DNA from: QUBU01 sp014337915
GTDB lineage: Bacteria; Pseudomonadota; Gammaproteobacteria; Steroidobacterales; GCA-2729495
Assembly: GCA_030263395.1 (NCBI GenBank)
Contig: SZOW01000017.1
Coordinates: forward strand, 1-55,477
Direction of reading: 5' to 3'
DNA length: 55,477 nucleotides
The notes beneath the pieces are model-generated. The model was not told the DNA's origin. It did not search any database and saw nothing but the letters and a program-made list of their open reading frames with translations. The translations under genes were made by a program, and so were the position numbers. The stretch's first letter is position 1, and each line of letters starts with the position of its first letter. Below, one piece after another: positions 45,925 to 53,725 of the stretch.

Positions 45925-47217
45925 TCAGGTTCCCGTCTGCAGCCGCGCCAGCGGCAGGTTGACCGTGACACGCGCACCGCCACCGGGCGCATCACTGAAG
46001 CTGATATCGCCGCCGAGGTGGTTGAGCGCCGTGTGAGTGAGAAACAGGCCGAGGCCCAGGCCGCTTTCCTTGGTGGAGCGGCCGGGCTCCTCGCCGGGGT
46101 GCAGGGACTGCAGGCTGATGCCCGGGCCGTGGTCCTGCACGGCGATGTGCACCTGCTCGCCGTCCCAGGCGCAGCTCACGCGCACGTCGCCGGGGGAGAC
46201 ATCCACCGCGTTGTGCAGCACGTTGAGCAGGGCCTGCGACAGCGTGCGCTCCACCAGGATACGCGGCGCCGGCCGCGGCCCGTCGCTGCTCACGGTGATG
46301 GCCGAACCCGGGCGCAGCTGGCGCACTTCGGCCACCGTCTGGCCGACGAAGGTGTCCACCGCCATGGCCCGCGCCGCGTCTGCACGGCGCACGCCGGCGG
46401 CAGCGGATATCACCGACAGCGAGTCCTTGCACTTGCGGATCTGGCTGCGCAGCAGCTGCAGGTTCTCGTGCAGCTGCGGGTAGCGATCCGGCGGGTACTC
46501 CTCCGCCAGTTCGCTGGTCACCAGCGCCATGGTGGCGAGCGGAGTGGAGAGTTCATGGGCCGCACCCGCCGCCAGCGTTGCCACGGCGACCACCCGCTCG
46601 TCGCGCAGCGCGCGCTCGCGGGCCTCGGCGAGGTTGCGCTCCTGCTCGCGCAGCGACTCGCCCATGCTCACCACGAAGTGGGCGATGAGCCCGGCGCTCA
46701 GCACGAAGCCCAGCCACATGCCGACGATGTGCACCATGAAGGTCGGGCCTTCGCGCGGCTGCGAGAACGGCAACAGCGGCACGCGGTAGAGCAGCAGGAA
46801 GGTGTAGCAGGCGGCGATGATCGCCGCCATCGGCCAGGTATAGCGCCGCGGCAGCACCGTGGCGCTGATGGCCAGCGGCAGCAGGAAGAAGTAGGCGAAG
46901 GGATTGCTGGAGCCGCCGCCGTAATAAAGCATCCCGGTCAGCGCGCTGACGTCCACCAGCATCTGCAGGAAGAACTCGCCGTCCGGGATGCTGCCGCCGG
47001 CCTGCAGCCGCTGCCAGGTCCAGAAGTTGACCAGCGCCAGCACCGCGATGATGGCCAGCAGCGGGCCCACGCGGATCTGCAGGTTGTAGAAGTGGCTCGC
47101 CAGCAGCAGCACAACCGCTGCCCCGGGGATGGCGATGGTGCGCAGCCAGATCAGCCGCCGCAGGTTCAGCGCCGAATGCGGCTGCGGCAGCTGCGGGTTG
47201 CCAGGGCCGTCGATCAT
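45925..47217 (-). CDS. regB: RegB/PrrB-type redox sensor histidine kinase
   Basis: Inner-membrane kinase of 430 residues with six predicted N-terminal helices. The quinone-binding motif of RegB is seen as GGGSSNPFAYFFLLP. The dimerisation helix carries the histidine in GAAHELSTPLATMAL near residue 220, and the redox-active cysteine of the family is in RSQIRKCKDSL. The ATPase domain has NVLHNAVDVSP, VQDHGPGIS and GLGLGLFLTHTAL. It signals the redox state of the quinone pool to RegA. It is encoded between a secreted lipocalin-like protein and regA on the minus strand, probably as one operon. Confidence 0.93.
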   Translation of the reverse strand: MIDGPGNPQLPQPHSALNLRRLIWLRTIAIPGAAVVLLLASHFYNLQIRVGPLLAIIAVLALVNFWTWQRLQAGGSIPDGEFFLQMLVDVSALTGMLYYGGGSSNPFAYFFLLPLAISATVLPRRYTWPMAAIIAACYTFLLLYRVPLLPFSQPREGPTFMVHIVGMWLGFVLSAGLIAHFVVSMGESLREQERNLAEARERALRDERVVAVATLAAGAAHELSTPLATMALVTSELAEEYPPDRYPQLHENLQLLRSQIRKCKDSLSVISAAAGVRRADAARAMAVDTFVGQTVAEVRQLRPGSAITVSSDGPRPAPRILVERTLSQALLNVLHNAVDVSPGDVRVSCAWDGEQVHIAVQDHGPGISLQSLHPGEEPGRSTKESGLGLGLFLTHTALNHLGGDISFSDAPGGGARVTVNLPLARLQTGT

Positions 47218-47235
47218 GTCAGCACCCTCCCGGCG

Positions 47236-47796
47236 CTATTTGCGCCGCAGCATCTCGATGCGGCTGGCCTCGAGGAAGCGGCCGTTTCTGAAGGTGCGCC
47301 ACTCGATGCGCAGGCGGTCGGCGCCCAGCCACTGGTAGCGCGCCTCATGCATATGCTCGTCGTTCATGGTCACCATGTTGCTGATGTCCAGGAACTGCAG
47401 TTCCAGCAGGTCGGGCGTGGCGCCGGGCACCAGGCGCAGCACCGGCTGGTTGCCGCCGGCGCAGAAGTGCGTCATGTGCACCTCGTCGACGTCACGGTAG
47501 TACATGTTGACCATCTCGTGGTCGCTGCCGGGAAACATGACTTCCTCGACGCTGTGCCCGTTGGCGGTGACGCGGAACACGCTCGCCACCTGGTCGGTGG
47601 GCTGGCCGCTGGCGTCCACCACCAGCCAGGTGCCCTCGAGCCTGCGGATCCGCGCCAGCGGATCGTCGTCGGCACGCGCCGGGCCGGGCCAGAGGCCGGG
47701 CCCGAGGCCGATCGCGCCAGCGAGGAGGGCCACGACAGCCAGCGCGGTGCGCCTGGGCCGCGCGTGGGCGGCGGACGGGTAGCGGAGCTTGTCCAT
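47236..47796 (-). CDS. Secreted lipocalin-like protein of unknown function
   Basis: Protein of 186 residues with an N-terminal export signal (Arg-containing start HARPRRTALAVVALLAGAIG, ending near ARADDDP about residue 43). The mature part has the pattern of small beta-barrel proteins related to DUF1579-type proteins: IRRLEGTWLVVDASGQ, MVNMYYRDVDEVHMTHFCAGGNQP (the latter seen in two pieces) and a final ASRIEMLRRK strand. Such proteins may bind a small ligand. It lies 18 bases upstream of regB in the same direction, so it could be co-transcribed with the sensor; functional connection is unknown. Confidence 0.6.
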   Translation of the reverse strand: MDKLRYPSAAHARPRRTALAVVALLAGAIGLGPGLWPGPARADDDPLARIRRLEGTWLVVDASGQPTDQVASVFRVTANGHSVEEVMFPGSDHEMVNMYYRDVDEVHMTHFCAGGNQPVLRLVPGATPDLLELQFLDISNMVTMNDEHMHEARYQWLGADRLRIEWRTFRNGRFLEASRIEMLRRK

Positions 47797-47973
47797 CCGG
47801 CGGATTCTAGCGCGGCCACGCTGCCGCTGCGCCGGCGGCGGATCGCCACGATGCTTATGTCCACCTTCGTGCAAGCGCGGGCCCGCACGGTGTACAGTCG
47901 GATCCGGGCAGCGGCGGCGTGCACTGCGGCGGCCCGGGGCGAAGATCGCGGCGGCCGAAAAGAGCAAACCAAG

Positions 47974-48468
47974 TTGGACGCACCACCGAACATCGACAGC
48001 CTGACGCTCGCGCGGCCGCTGGATGCAGTGCCGATCGCCCTCATGTCGCGCCGGCTCGTGGAAGCCGGCCTGCCGACCTGGGCCTGGACCTCGCGCCGCG
48101 TGGCGCGCCATGTCCACGACCCGGACAGCGTGGTGCTCGCCGCCCGCCGCGGCGAGGAAGTCACCGGTTTCGCCATCATGGGCTTCGGCGACGAGGCCGC
48201 CCACCTCAACCTGCTCGCCGTCGAGCCGCGCTGCCGCCGCGCCGGCCTCGGCACGCGGCTGGTGCGCTGGCTGGAGGAGTCCGCGCGCATCGCCGGCACC
48301 TTCGAGGTGAGCCTGGAGGTGCGTGCCACGAATGCCGCGGCGCGTGGCTTCTACAAGGCGCTGGGCTATGCCGAGGTGGACCTGCTGCCCGGCTACTACG
48401 ACCGCATCGAGGATGCGATCCGCATGACGCGCGACCTGCGCGCGCTGCGCATCGACCAGCCGGGCTGA
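47974..48468 (+). CDS. GNAT family N-acetyltransferase (RimI-like)
   Basis: About 164 residues with the GNAT fold: VVLAARRGEEVTGFAIM strand pair, acetyl-CoA-binding motif A LNLLAVEPRCRRAGLGTRLV near residues 85-105, SLEVRATNAAARGFYKALGY (motif B region) and a terminal tyrosine-containing YYDRIEDAIRM segment typical of RimI-like enzymes. The target may be a protein N-terminus or a small amine. The start is uncertain: TTG 47974 precedes the first conserved strand, ATG 48043 would cut it, and an ATG at 47851 gives a long arginine-rich extension without family similarity. The 47797-47973 gap shows no other feature. Confidence 0.75.
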   Translation: MDAPPNIDSLTLARPLDAVPIALMSRRLVEAGLPTWAWTSRRVARHVHDPDSVVLAARRGEEVTGFAIMGFGDEAAHLNLLAVEPRCRRAGLGTRLVRWLEESARIAGTFEVSLEVRATNAAARGFYKALGYAEVDLLPGYYDRIEDAIRMTRDLRALRIDQPG

Positions 48469-48493
48469 AGTCCCCGGCCCGGTCATCAGCCGA

Positions 48494-49390
48494 TCACAGG
48501 AACAGCAGCGCCTCGCCCGGGCGCGGCGGGCCGAAGAACGCCTGGACGATGCCGGCCTGCCAGAGCTGCAGCGGCGTCGGATACCAGAACTCGCGGCCGC
48601 TGGCGATCCAGCGCTGCAGGAACCAGGGCGGCACGCCGCGGCTGGCGAAGTAGCGCAGTTCCGCGGCATAGGCGGGGGTGAGCGGGCCGCGCAGGCCGAA
48701 GCCCGGGTTGCGCGGCAGGTGCAGGCCGATGCGCGCGCTGCTGCGCAGGAGCCGCTGGTGGCCGCCGATGTAGGCCGACACGCAGGCGCTGGAGCAGCCC
48801 TCGCTGCTGTCGGTGTCCAGGTCGTGCTCGATGATGAGGGCGCGCAGTTTCTGCGCCTCGCTGAGCGAGCCGCCGCCGCTGTTCAGCCGTACCCGGCGCA
48901 GCTGCGGGTTGGCGGCGATCGCGGCGCGCACCTCGTCGGCGAGGCCGAAGCTGATGCTGCCGCTGATTTCCAGCAGGCGGCCGTGGACGCTGACCTGGTA
49001 GTGCCAGCCGGTGATCGGGAACGCCAGCCGCAGGCCGGAATAGCTCTCGCCGGCGAACATGACGAAGCGCAGCGCCAGCAGGATGGTGAGGACCGTGGCC
49101 AGGCCCTGCGTGGCATAGGCCGCGAGCGGCGTGCCCACCTCGGCGGCGTGGCGGTCGGCGGCGCGGAAGATGCCGATGACCTGCCAGGCCGGCACCAGCA
49201 GCAGGAGCGCGACTCCGGCAGCAACGAACAGGGCCACGCCGGCCCGCGTGTCCGGCCCCTGCCCGAGGCCCAGGGCACCGAGGTTCATCTCCAGCGCCAG
49301 CGACAGCGCCGTCAGGCCGACGCCGTTCAGCCACCAGGCCACCCCCAGCGGCAGTTCGCCACGCCAGTGGCGGATCAGGTAGGCAAACAT
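48494..49390 (-). CDS. Membrane protein with a ClpP-like serine protease-like domain
   Basis: Protein of 298 residues with three or four hydrophobic helices in the first 115 residues, then a domain that resembles the ClpP/crotonase fold of COG3904-type predicted periplasmic proteins. The oxyanion-type NSGGGSLSEA, candidate nucleophile serine in EGCSSACVSAYIGG and candidate histidine in ARIGLHLP are all in the expected order. Cysteines flank the serine. Function is not established; intramembrane or membrane-tethered proteolysis is a fair guess. It is convergent with the GNAT gene and divergent from the amidotransferase gene. Confidence 0.65.
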   Translation of the reverse strand: MFAYLIRHWRGELPLGVAWWLNGVGLTALSLALEMNLGALGLGQGPDTRAGVALFVAAGVALLLLVPAWQVIGIFRAADRHAAEVGTPLAAYATQGLATVLTILLALRFVMFAGESYSGLRLAFPITGWHYQVSVHGRLLEISGSISFGLADEVRAAIAANPQLRRVRLNSGGGSLSEAQKLRALIIEHDLDTDSSEGCSSACVSAYIGGHQRLLRSSARIGLHLPRNPGFGLRGPLTPAYAAELRYFASRGVPPWFLQRWIASGREFWYPTPLQLWQAGIVQAFFGPPRPGEALLFL

Positions 49391-49508
49391 GCGATGCGGG
49401 ATTCCTGGCTGCGCGCCGCGACCGGGCGGGCCGGCCGCATCCTAGCACCATCGCCGGCCGGCGGCCGGGGGAGTGGCGGGTACGGCGCCCCTCTGGCAAC
49501 GTAGCCGC

Positions 49509-50306
49509 ATGCAAGGCAGGCGACCCCTCATCGGCGTCATCTCCGACCGCCGGGTGCTGGGCCAGCACCCGTACCACCTGGTCGGCGAGAAATACCTCGA
49601 TGCCGTGCTGCACGGCGCGGGCGGGCTGCCCGTGGCGCTGCCGGTGCTCGGCGGGGACTTCGACATCCGCGAGCTGCTCGGGCGCCTCGACGGCCTGCTG
49701 CTCACCGGCAGTCCCTCCAATGTCGAACCGCGGCGCTACCAGGGCCAGCCGCTGCGCCCGGGCATGCTGCACGACCCGGAGCGCGACGCCGCGGCACTGG
49801 CGCTGATACCGGCCGTGGTCGCGGCAGGGATGCCGCTGCTCGCCATCTGCCGCGGCTTCCAGGAAATGAACGTGGCCTTCGGGGGCACGCTGCACCAGGC
49901 GGTGCAGGAGCTGCCGGGCTTCGTCCGCCACCGCGAGGAAGCCGGCCGCCCGCTGGCGGAACAGTACGCGCCCAGCCATGAGGTGCGCTTCACCGCGGGC
50001 GGGCTGCTGGAGCGGCTAGCCGGCCACGGCAGTGCACGCGTGAACTCGGTGCACTCGCAGGGCGTGGACCGGCTGGCCCCGGCGCTCGCCGTCGAGGCGC
50101 TGGCGCCGGACGGGCTGGTGGAAGCCTTCGTGCTGCGCGACGCGCCGGGCTTCACGCTCGCCCTGCAGTGGCACCCGGAATGGCAGTTCCGGGACAACGC
50201 GCTGTCGCTGGCGATATTCCGCGCCTTCGGCGACGCCGCCCGCCGCTACGACGGTGCCGGTGTTCACTTATTGACTTGTTGGCCCTGCCAACAAGTCAAT
50301 AAGTGA
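49509..50306 (+). CDS. PuuD-like class I glutamine amidotransferase (peptidase C26)
   Basis: Cytosolic hydrolase of 265 residues of the gamma-glutamyl-GABA hydrolase family: nucleophile Cys in LLAICRGFQEMNVAFGG near residue 118, His/Glu in LQWHPEWQ near residue 220, and LTGSPSNVEP forming the oxyanion region. PuuD releases GABA from gamma-Glu-GABA in putrescine breakdown, and the next gene is a putrescine-type aminotransferase. The last 18 or so codons and the TGA stop lie inside a palindromic element, so the natural C-terminus has been replaced (GAGVHLLTCWPCQQVNK). ATG 49509 begins MQGRRPLIGV; an upstream GTG or TTG adds no conserved sequence. Confidence 0.87.
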   Translation: MQGRRPLIGVISDRRVLGQHPYHLVGEKYLDAVLHGAGGLPVALPVLGGDFDIRELLGRLDGLLLTGSPSNVEPRRYQGQPLRPGMLHDPERDAAALALIPAVVAAGMPLLAICRGFQEMNVAFGGTLHQAVQELPGFVRHREEAGRPLAEQYAPSHEVRFTAGGLLERLAGHGSARVNSVHSQGVDRLAPALAVEALAPDGLVEAFVLRDAPGFTLALQWHPEWQFRDNALSLAIFRAFGDAARRYDGAGVHLLTCWPCQQVNK

Positions 50307-50318
50307 ACACCGGCACCG
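50252..50318. repeat. Palindromic element, family A, copy 2 (3' end of the puuD-like gene)
   Basis: Perfect inverted repeat of 32 bp (50252-50283 and 50287-50318) with a three-base loop, sharing its arms with the element at 9577-9665 but with a different, much shorter centre. It supplies the terminal codons and the TGA stop of the puuD-like gene and ends 7 bases before the ATG of the aminotransferase gene. As RNA it would fold to a very stable hairpin between the two cistrons. Confidence 0.95.
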
Positions 50319-50325
50319 ATAACAT

Positions 50326-51690
50326 ATGCGCAGCTTGCTGGAACTGCAGGCGCTGGACCGCCAGCACTATCTGCACCCCTTCAGCGACCACCGGTTGATC
50401 GCCGAACGTGGTACGCGGGTGATCAGCCGTGGCGAGGGCGTCTACATCTACGACAGCGAAGGCCGGCAGATCCTCGACGGCATGTCCGGCCTCTGGTGCG
50501 TCAGCCTCGGCTATGGCCGGCGCGAGCTCATCGATGCCGCGCGGCGCCAGCTGGAGACGCTGCCCTACTACAACAGCTTCTTCCAGTGCACCCACCCGCC
50601 AGCGATCGAGCTGGCGGCGCTGCTGGCCGAGGTCGCGCCGCCGGGATTCAGCCGCGTCTTCTATACCAACTCCGGTTCCGAGGCGAACGACACCGTCATC
50701 CGCATGCTGCGCCATTACTGGGATCTCCAGGGCCAGCCTGCGCGCAAGATCATCATCAGCCGCAGGAACGCCTACCACGGCAGCACCATCGGCGGCATGA
50801 GCCTCGGCGGCATGCCCGCGCAGCAGGCCCAGGGCGACCTGCCGATTCCGGGTATCGTGCACATCGGCCAGCCGTACTGCTTCGAACTCGGCGCCGGCCT
50901 GCACCCGGACGAATTCGGGCTCAGGGCCGCCGGCGAACTCGAGCAGCAGATCCTGGCGCTCGGCCCCGAACGCGTCGCCGCCTTCATCGGCGAGCCGGTG
51001 CAGGGCGCCGGCGGCGTCATCATCCCGCCGGACAGCTACTGGCCGGAGATCCAGCGCATCTGCGACCAGTACGGCATCCTGCTGGTGGCCGATGAGGTGA
51101 TCACCGGCTTCGGCCGCCTCGGCGAGTGGTTCGGCTCGCAGTACTACGACATCGAGCCGGACCTGGTCATCTTCGCCAAGGCGGTGAATGGCGGCTACCT
51201 GCCGCTGGGGGGCGTGCTGGTCGGCGACCGCGTCGGCGACGCGCTGGTGGCCGGTGGCGGGGAGTTCTTCCACGGCTTCACGCAGTCCGGCAACCCGGTG
51301 GCCTGCGCCGTGGCCATCGCCGCGCTGCAGGTCATGCAGGCGGAGGGCATCGTCGAGCGCGTGCGCGAACGCATCGCGCCGTACTTCGCGGCGCGCTGGC
51401 AGACGCTGGCGGCGCATCCGCTGGTGGGCGAGGCGCGCTCGGTCGGCCTGCTGGGCGCGCTCGAGCTGGTGGCCGACCAGGCCAGTCGCAGGCGCTTCCC
51501 GGCGGAGCTGCGCATCGGTGAAACCTGCCGCGATACCAGCATCGAGCTCGGCCTGGTGATGCGCCATGTGCGCGACTCGCTGATCGTCGCGCCGCCACTG
51601 GTCATCACCGAGGCACAGGTGGACGAACTCGTGGACAAAGCGCGGCGCACGCTCGACAGCGTCGGCAGCCAGCTGCAGCGGCATGCCTGA
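50326..51690 (+). CDS. Class III PLP aminotransferase, putrescine/diamine-pyruvate type
   Basis: Enzyme of 454 residues like SpuC and related omega-aminotransferases. Landmarks: LDGMSGLWCVSLGYG near residue 50, YTNSGSEANDTVIRM, AYHGSTIGGMSLGG, Asp in LLVADEVITGFGR and the PLP lysine in IFAKAVNGGYLPLGG. It probably moves an amino group from putrescine or a similar diamine to pyruvate. The PuuD-like enzyme just upstream fits the same polyamine or GABA route. ATG 50326 lies 7 bases after the palindrome. Its 3' end overlaps the next gene by 8 bases. Confidence 0.9.
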   Translation: MRSLLELQALDRQHYLHPFSDHRLIAERGTRVISRGEGVYIYDSEGRQILDGMSGLWCVSLGYGRRELIDAARRQLETLPYYNSFFQCTHPPAIELAALLAEVAPPGFSRVFYTNSGSEANDTVIRMLRHYWDLQGQPARKIIISRRNAYHGSTIGGMSLGGMPAQQAQGDLPIPGIVHIGQPYCFELGAGLHPDEFGLRAAGELEQQILALGPERVAAFIGEPVQGAGGVIIPPDSYWPEIQRICDQYGILLVADEVITGFGRLGEWFGSQYYDIEPDLVIFAKAVNGGYLPLGGVLVGDRVGDALVAGGGEFFHGFTQSGNPVACAVAIAALQVMQAEGIVERVRERIAPYFAARWQTLAAHPLVGEARSVGLLGALELVADQASRRRFPAELRIGETCRDTSIELGLVMRHVRDSLIVAPPLVITEAQVDELVDKARRTLDSVGSQLQRHA

Positions 51691-52159
51691 GGTACTGACC
51701 CTCGCCGACAGCGGCTGCGAGGTCCTGCGCGCCCTGCTGCGGCCCGCGGGCCTGGAGGTCGTCGAAGTGCCGCCGGGCGCAGCGATCCCCGGCAGCTACT
51801 GGGGCGAGCCCGAGGCCGGCCTGCTTGGCAATCGCCTCTATGTCCGCCCCGACACGCCGCTGCACTCCGCGCTGCACGAGGCCGCGCATTACATCTGCAT
51901 GGACGAGGCGCGCCGGCAGGTCCTCGACCGCGACGCGGGCGGCGACATCCCCGAGGAGAACGCCGTGTGCTACCTGCAGATCCTGCTCTCCGAGGCCATC
52001 CCCGGCATGGGCCGCGCGCGCATGTGCGCGGACATGGACGCCTGGGGCTACACCTTCCGCCTCGGCTCGGCCGCAGCGTGGTTCGAGCACGATGCGCAGG
52101 ACGCGCGCGAGTGGCTGGAGCGCCACCGGCCCTTGTGGCGGCAGCCGGCCGGCTGCTAG
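51683..52159 (+). CDS. Small HExxH protein, possible zinc metallopeptidase
   Basis: Protein of 158 residues, no signal peptide or membrane helix. The sequence LHSALHEAAHYICMDEARR contains HEAAH, the zincin motif, and a downstream acidic residue in PEENAVCYLQ could be the third ligand, as in small gluzincins related to ImmA/IrrE. It also carries five cysteines. I do not recognise a named family. It overlaps the aminotransferase gene by 8 bases, so it is probably co-translated with it. Confidence 0.65.
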   Translation: MPEVLTLADSGCEVLRALLRPAGLEVVEVPPGAAIPGSYWGEPEAGLLGNRLYVRPDTPLHSALHEAAHYICMDEARRQVLDRDAGGDIPEENAVCYLQILLSEAIPGMGRARMCADMDAWGYTFRLGSAAAWFEHDAQDAREWLERHRPLWRQPAGC

Positions 52160-52203
52160 CTTCGATTCCCGCCAACCCGCTGGCCCGTCACCGGAGGAGC
52201 GCC

Positions 52204-52938
52204 ATGAAGCACCATGCCACCCGCATTGCCCTGATGCTCGCCTGCTGTGCCCTGGGCGCCGCCGCCTGGGCGGCCCGCGAGGCCAGCCCCTTCGCCGGGC
52301 CCGGCTTCCACCCGCGCGGCTCCTGGAGCGGCTTCGAGGACCACGAGCAGGAACTCGGCAGCGCCGTGGCCAAGGCGATCCTGGAGGTCGCGCCGACGAA
52401 GGCCAGAGAGCTGGATTTCACCGGCCGCGAGCGGCAGCTCGGCCATGGCGTGGCCACCGTGATCCGCACTCTCAACGTCGACTCGCCCTACCAGCACGAG
52501 ACCAACGACGCGCTGGTGAAGATGACCCTGAACTACATCCAGTTCGCGAAGGACCACGACATGGTCGAGGAGATGATCGACCATGACCTGCGCACCGAGA
52601 TGCCGATGCTCCGGGCCAACGGCCGGCGGGTGGCCGAGAGCGGCGACATCGACATCGCGCTGATGGCGGTCACCGAGCGCACCGCCTGCTTCTACCAGCT
52701 GGTGGAGGAGGTGCGCCGCGCGCCGCACCAGGTGAGCTACCGCTCGCCCTACGGGACGGTGCTGCGCATGACGCGCCAGCTCGGCCAGCACACGCTGACC
52801 GAGAAGGAGATCCACGAGATCTACACCGTGCCGCGCCTGCGGCGGCAGGCCGAGCAGCTCGGTGTGGAGTTCGAGGTGACGCCCTGGCGGGACGACGGCT
52901 GGATCACCATCACGGTGAAGCCGCGGGCCCGCACATGA
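52204..52938 (+). CDS. Secreted protein of unknown function
   Basis: Protein of 244 residues with a signal peptide (about residues 1-24, ending AAWA). The mature protein is mostly helical and charged in its first two thirds (for example DHDMVEEMIDHDLRTEMP), and ends in a short beta region (EFEVTPWRDDGWITITVKP). I see no catalytic motif or repeat. GGAGGAG six bases before the ATG is a strong ribosome site. Its stop overlaps the next gene start as ATGA, linking it to the methyltransferase. Confidence 0.65.
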   Translation: MKHHATRIALMLACCALGAAAWAAREASPFAGPGFHPRGSWSGFEDHEQELGSAVAKAILEVAPTKARELDFTGRERQLGHGVATVIRTLNVDSPYQHETNDALVKMTLNYIQFAKDHDMVEEMIDHDLRTEMPMLRANGRRVAESGDIDIALMAVTERTACFYQLVEEVRRAPHQVSYRSPYGTVLRMTRQLGQHTLTEKEIHEIYTVPRLRRQAEQLGVEFEVTPWRDDGWITITVKPRART

Positions 52939-53717
52939 CAGCGGCCGAGGCGGCCACCGTTGCCGCCGCGACATCCTGCCCGGTGTGCGCGGGCGCCTCC
53001 ACCGCGCTCGGCAGCGTGGACTTCAGCAAGAACTGCGAGGAGCGCCGCGGCCTGCGCCTGCCGCCCAGCGGCCGCGCGATCGAATACCGGATCTGTATTG
53101 CCTGCGGCCACGCTTTCGCGCCGGCGTTCCGCGGCTGGACGCCCGCGGACTTCCGGCGCGAGATCTACAACGAGCAGTACACGCTGGTCGATCCGGACTG
53201 GACCGGCGCGCGCGCCCGCGAGAATGCGCAGTTCCTCATCGGCGTCTTCGGGGAGCGTGGCCCCGCCGCCAGCCACCTTGACTACGGCGGCGGCGACGGC
53301 AGCCTGAGCCGGCTGCTCCGCGAAGCGGGCTGGCGCTCCGCCTCCCATGACCCCTTCGTCGACGCGGGCGCGGGCCCGGAAGAGCCGGGCGGCTACGGGT
53401 TCATCAGCTGTTTCGAGGTGTTCGAGCACGTGGCCGATCCGCATGCGCTCATGCGCGACCTCGCTGCGCGCCTCGCCCCGCAGGGCCTGCTGATGGCGAG
53501 CACCTTGCTCTCGGATGGCGAGCTGGCTCCCGGCCGGGCACCGGACTGGTGGTACGCGGCGCCGCGCAACGGGCATATCAGCCTGTTCTCGAGCCGCAGC
53601 CTGCGCGCGCTGGCGCAGCGCCAGGGCTTCAGCTGCGCGAGCGCACAGGGCCTGCTGCACCTGTTCTGGCGCGGCGCCCTGCCGGCCTGGGCGCGGCCGC
53701 TGGTCGGCCAGGCCTGA
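52935..53717 (+). CDS. Class I SAM methyltransferase with an N-terminal zinc-ribbon-like region
   Basis: Protein of 260 residues. A CPVC ... CIAC pair (about residues 15 and 52) forms a zinc-ribbon-like N-terminal unit, as in a group of methyltransferases that act on sugars or thiolated substrates. The SAM site follows with SHLDYGGGDGSLSRLL near residue 115, FISCFEVFEHVADP (motif IV type) and LAPQGLLMASTLL. The YAAPRNGHISLFSSRSLRALAQ segment is typical of Methyltransf_23-like proteins. It is 8 bases upstream of the TPR transferase, so both may modify the same glycan or protein. Confidence 0.75.
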   Translation: MTAAEAATVAAATSCPVCAGASTALGSVDFSKNCEERRGLRLPPSGRAIEYRICIACGHAFAPAFRGWTPADFRREIYNEQYTLVDPDWTGARARENAQFLIGVFGERGPAASHLDYGGGDGSLSRLLREAGWRSASHDPFVDAGAGPEEPGGYGFISCFEVFEHVADPHALMRDLAARLAPQGLLMASTLLSDGELAPGRAPDWWYAAPRNGHISLFSSRSLRALAQRQGFSCASAQGLLHLFWRGALPAWARPLVGQA

Positions 53718-53725
53718 CGCCAGCG

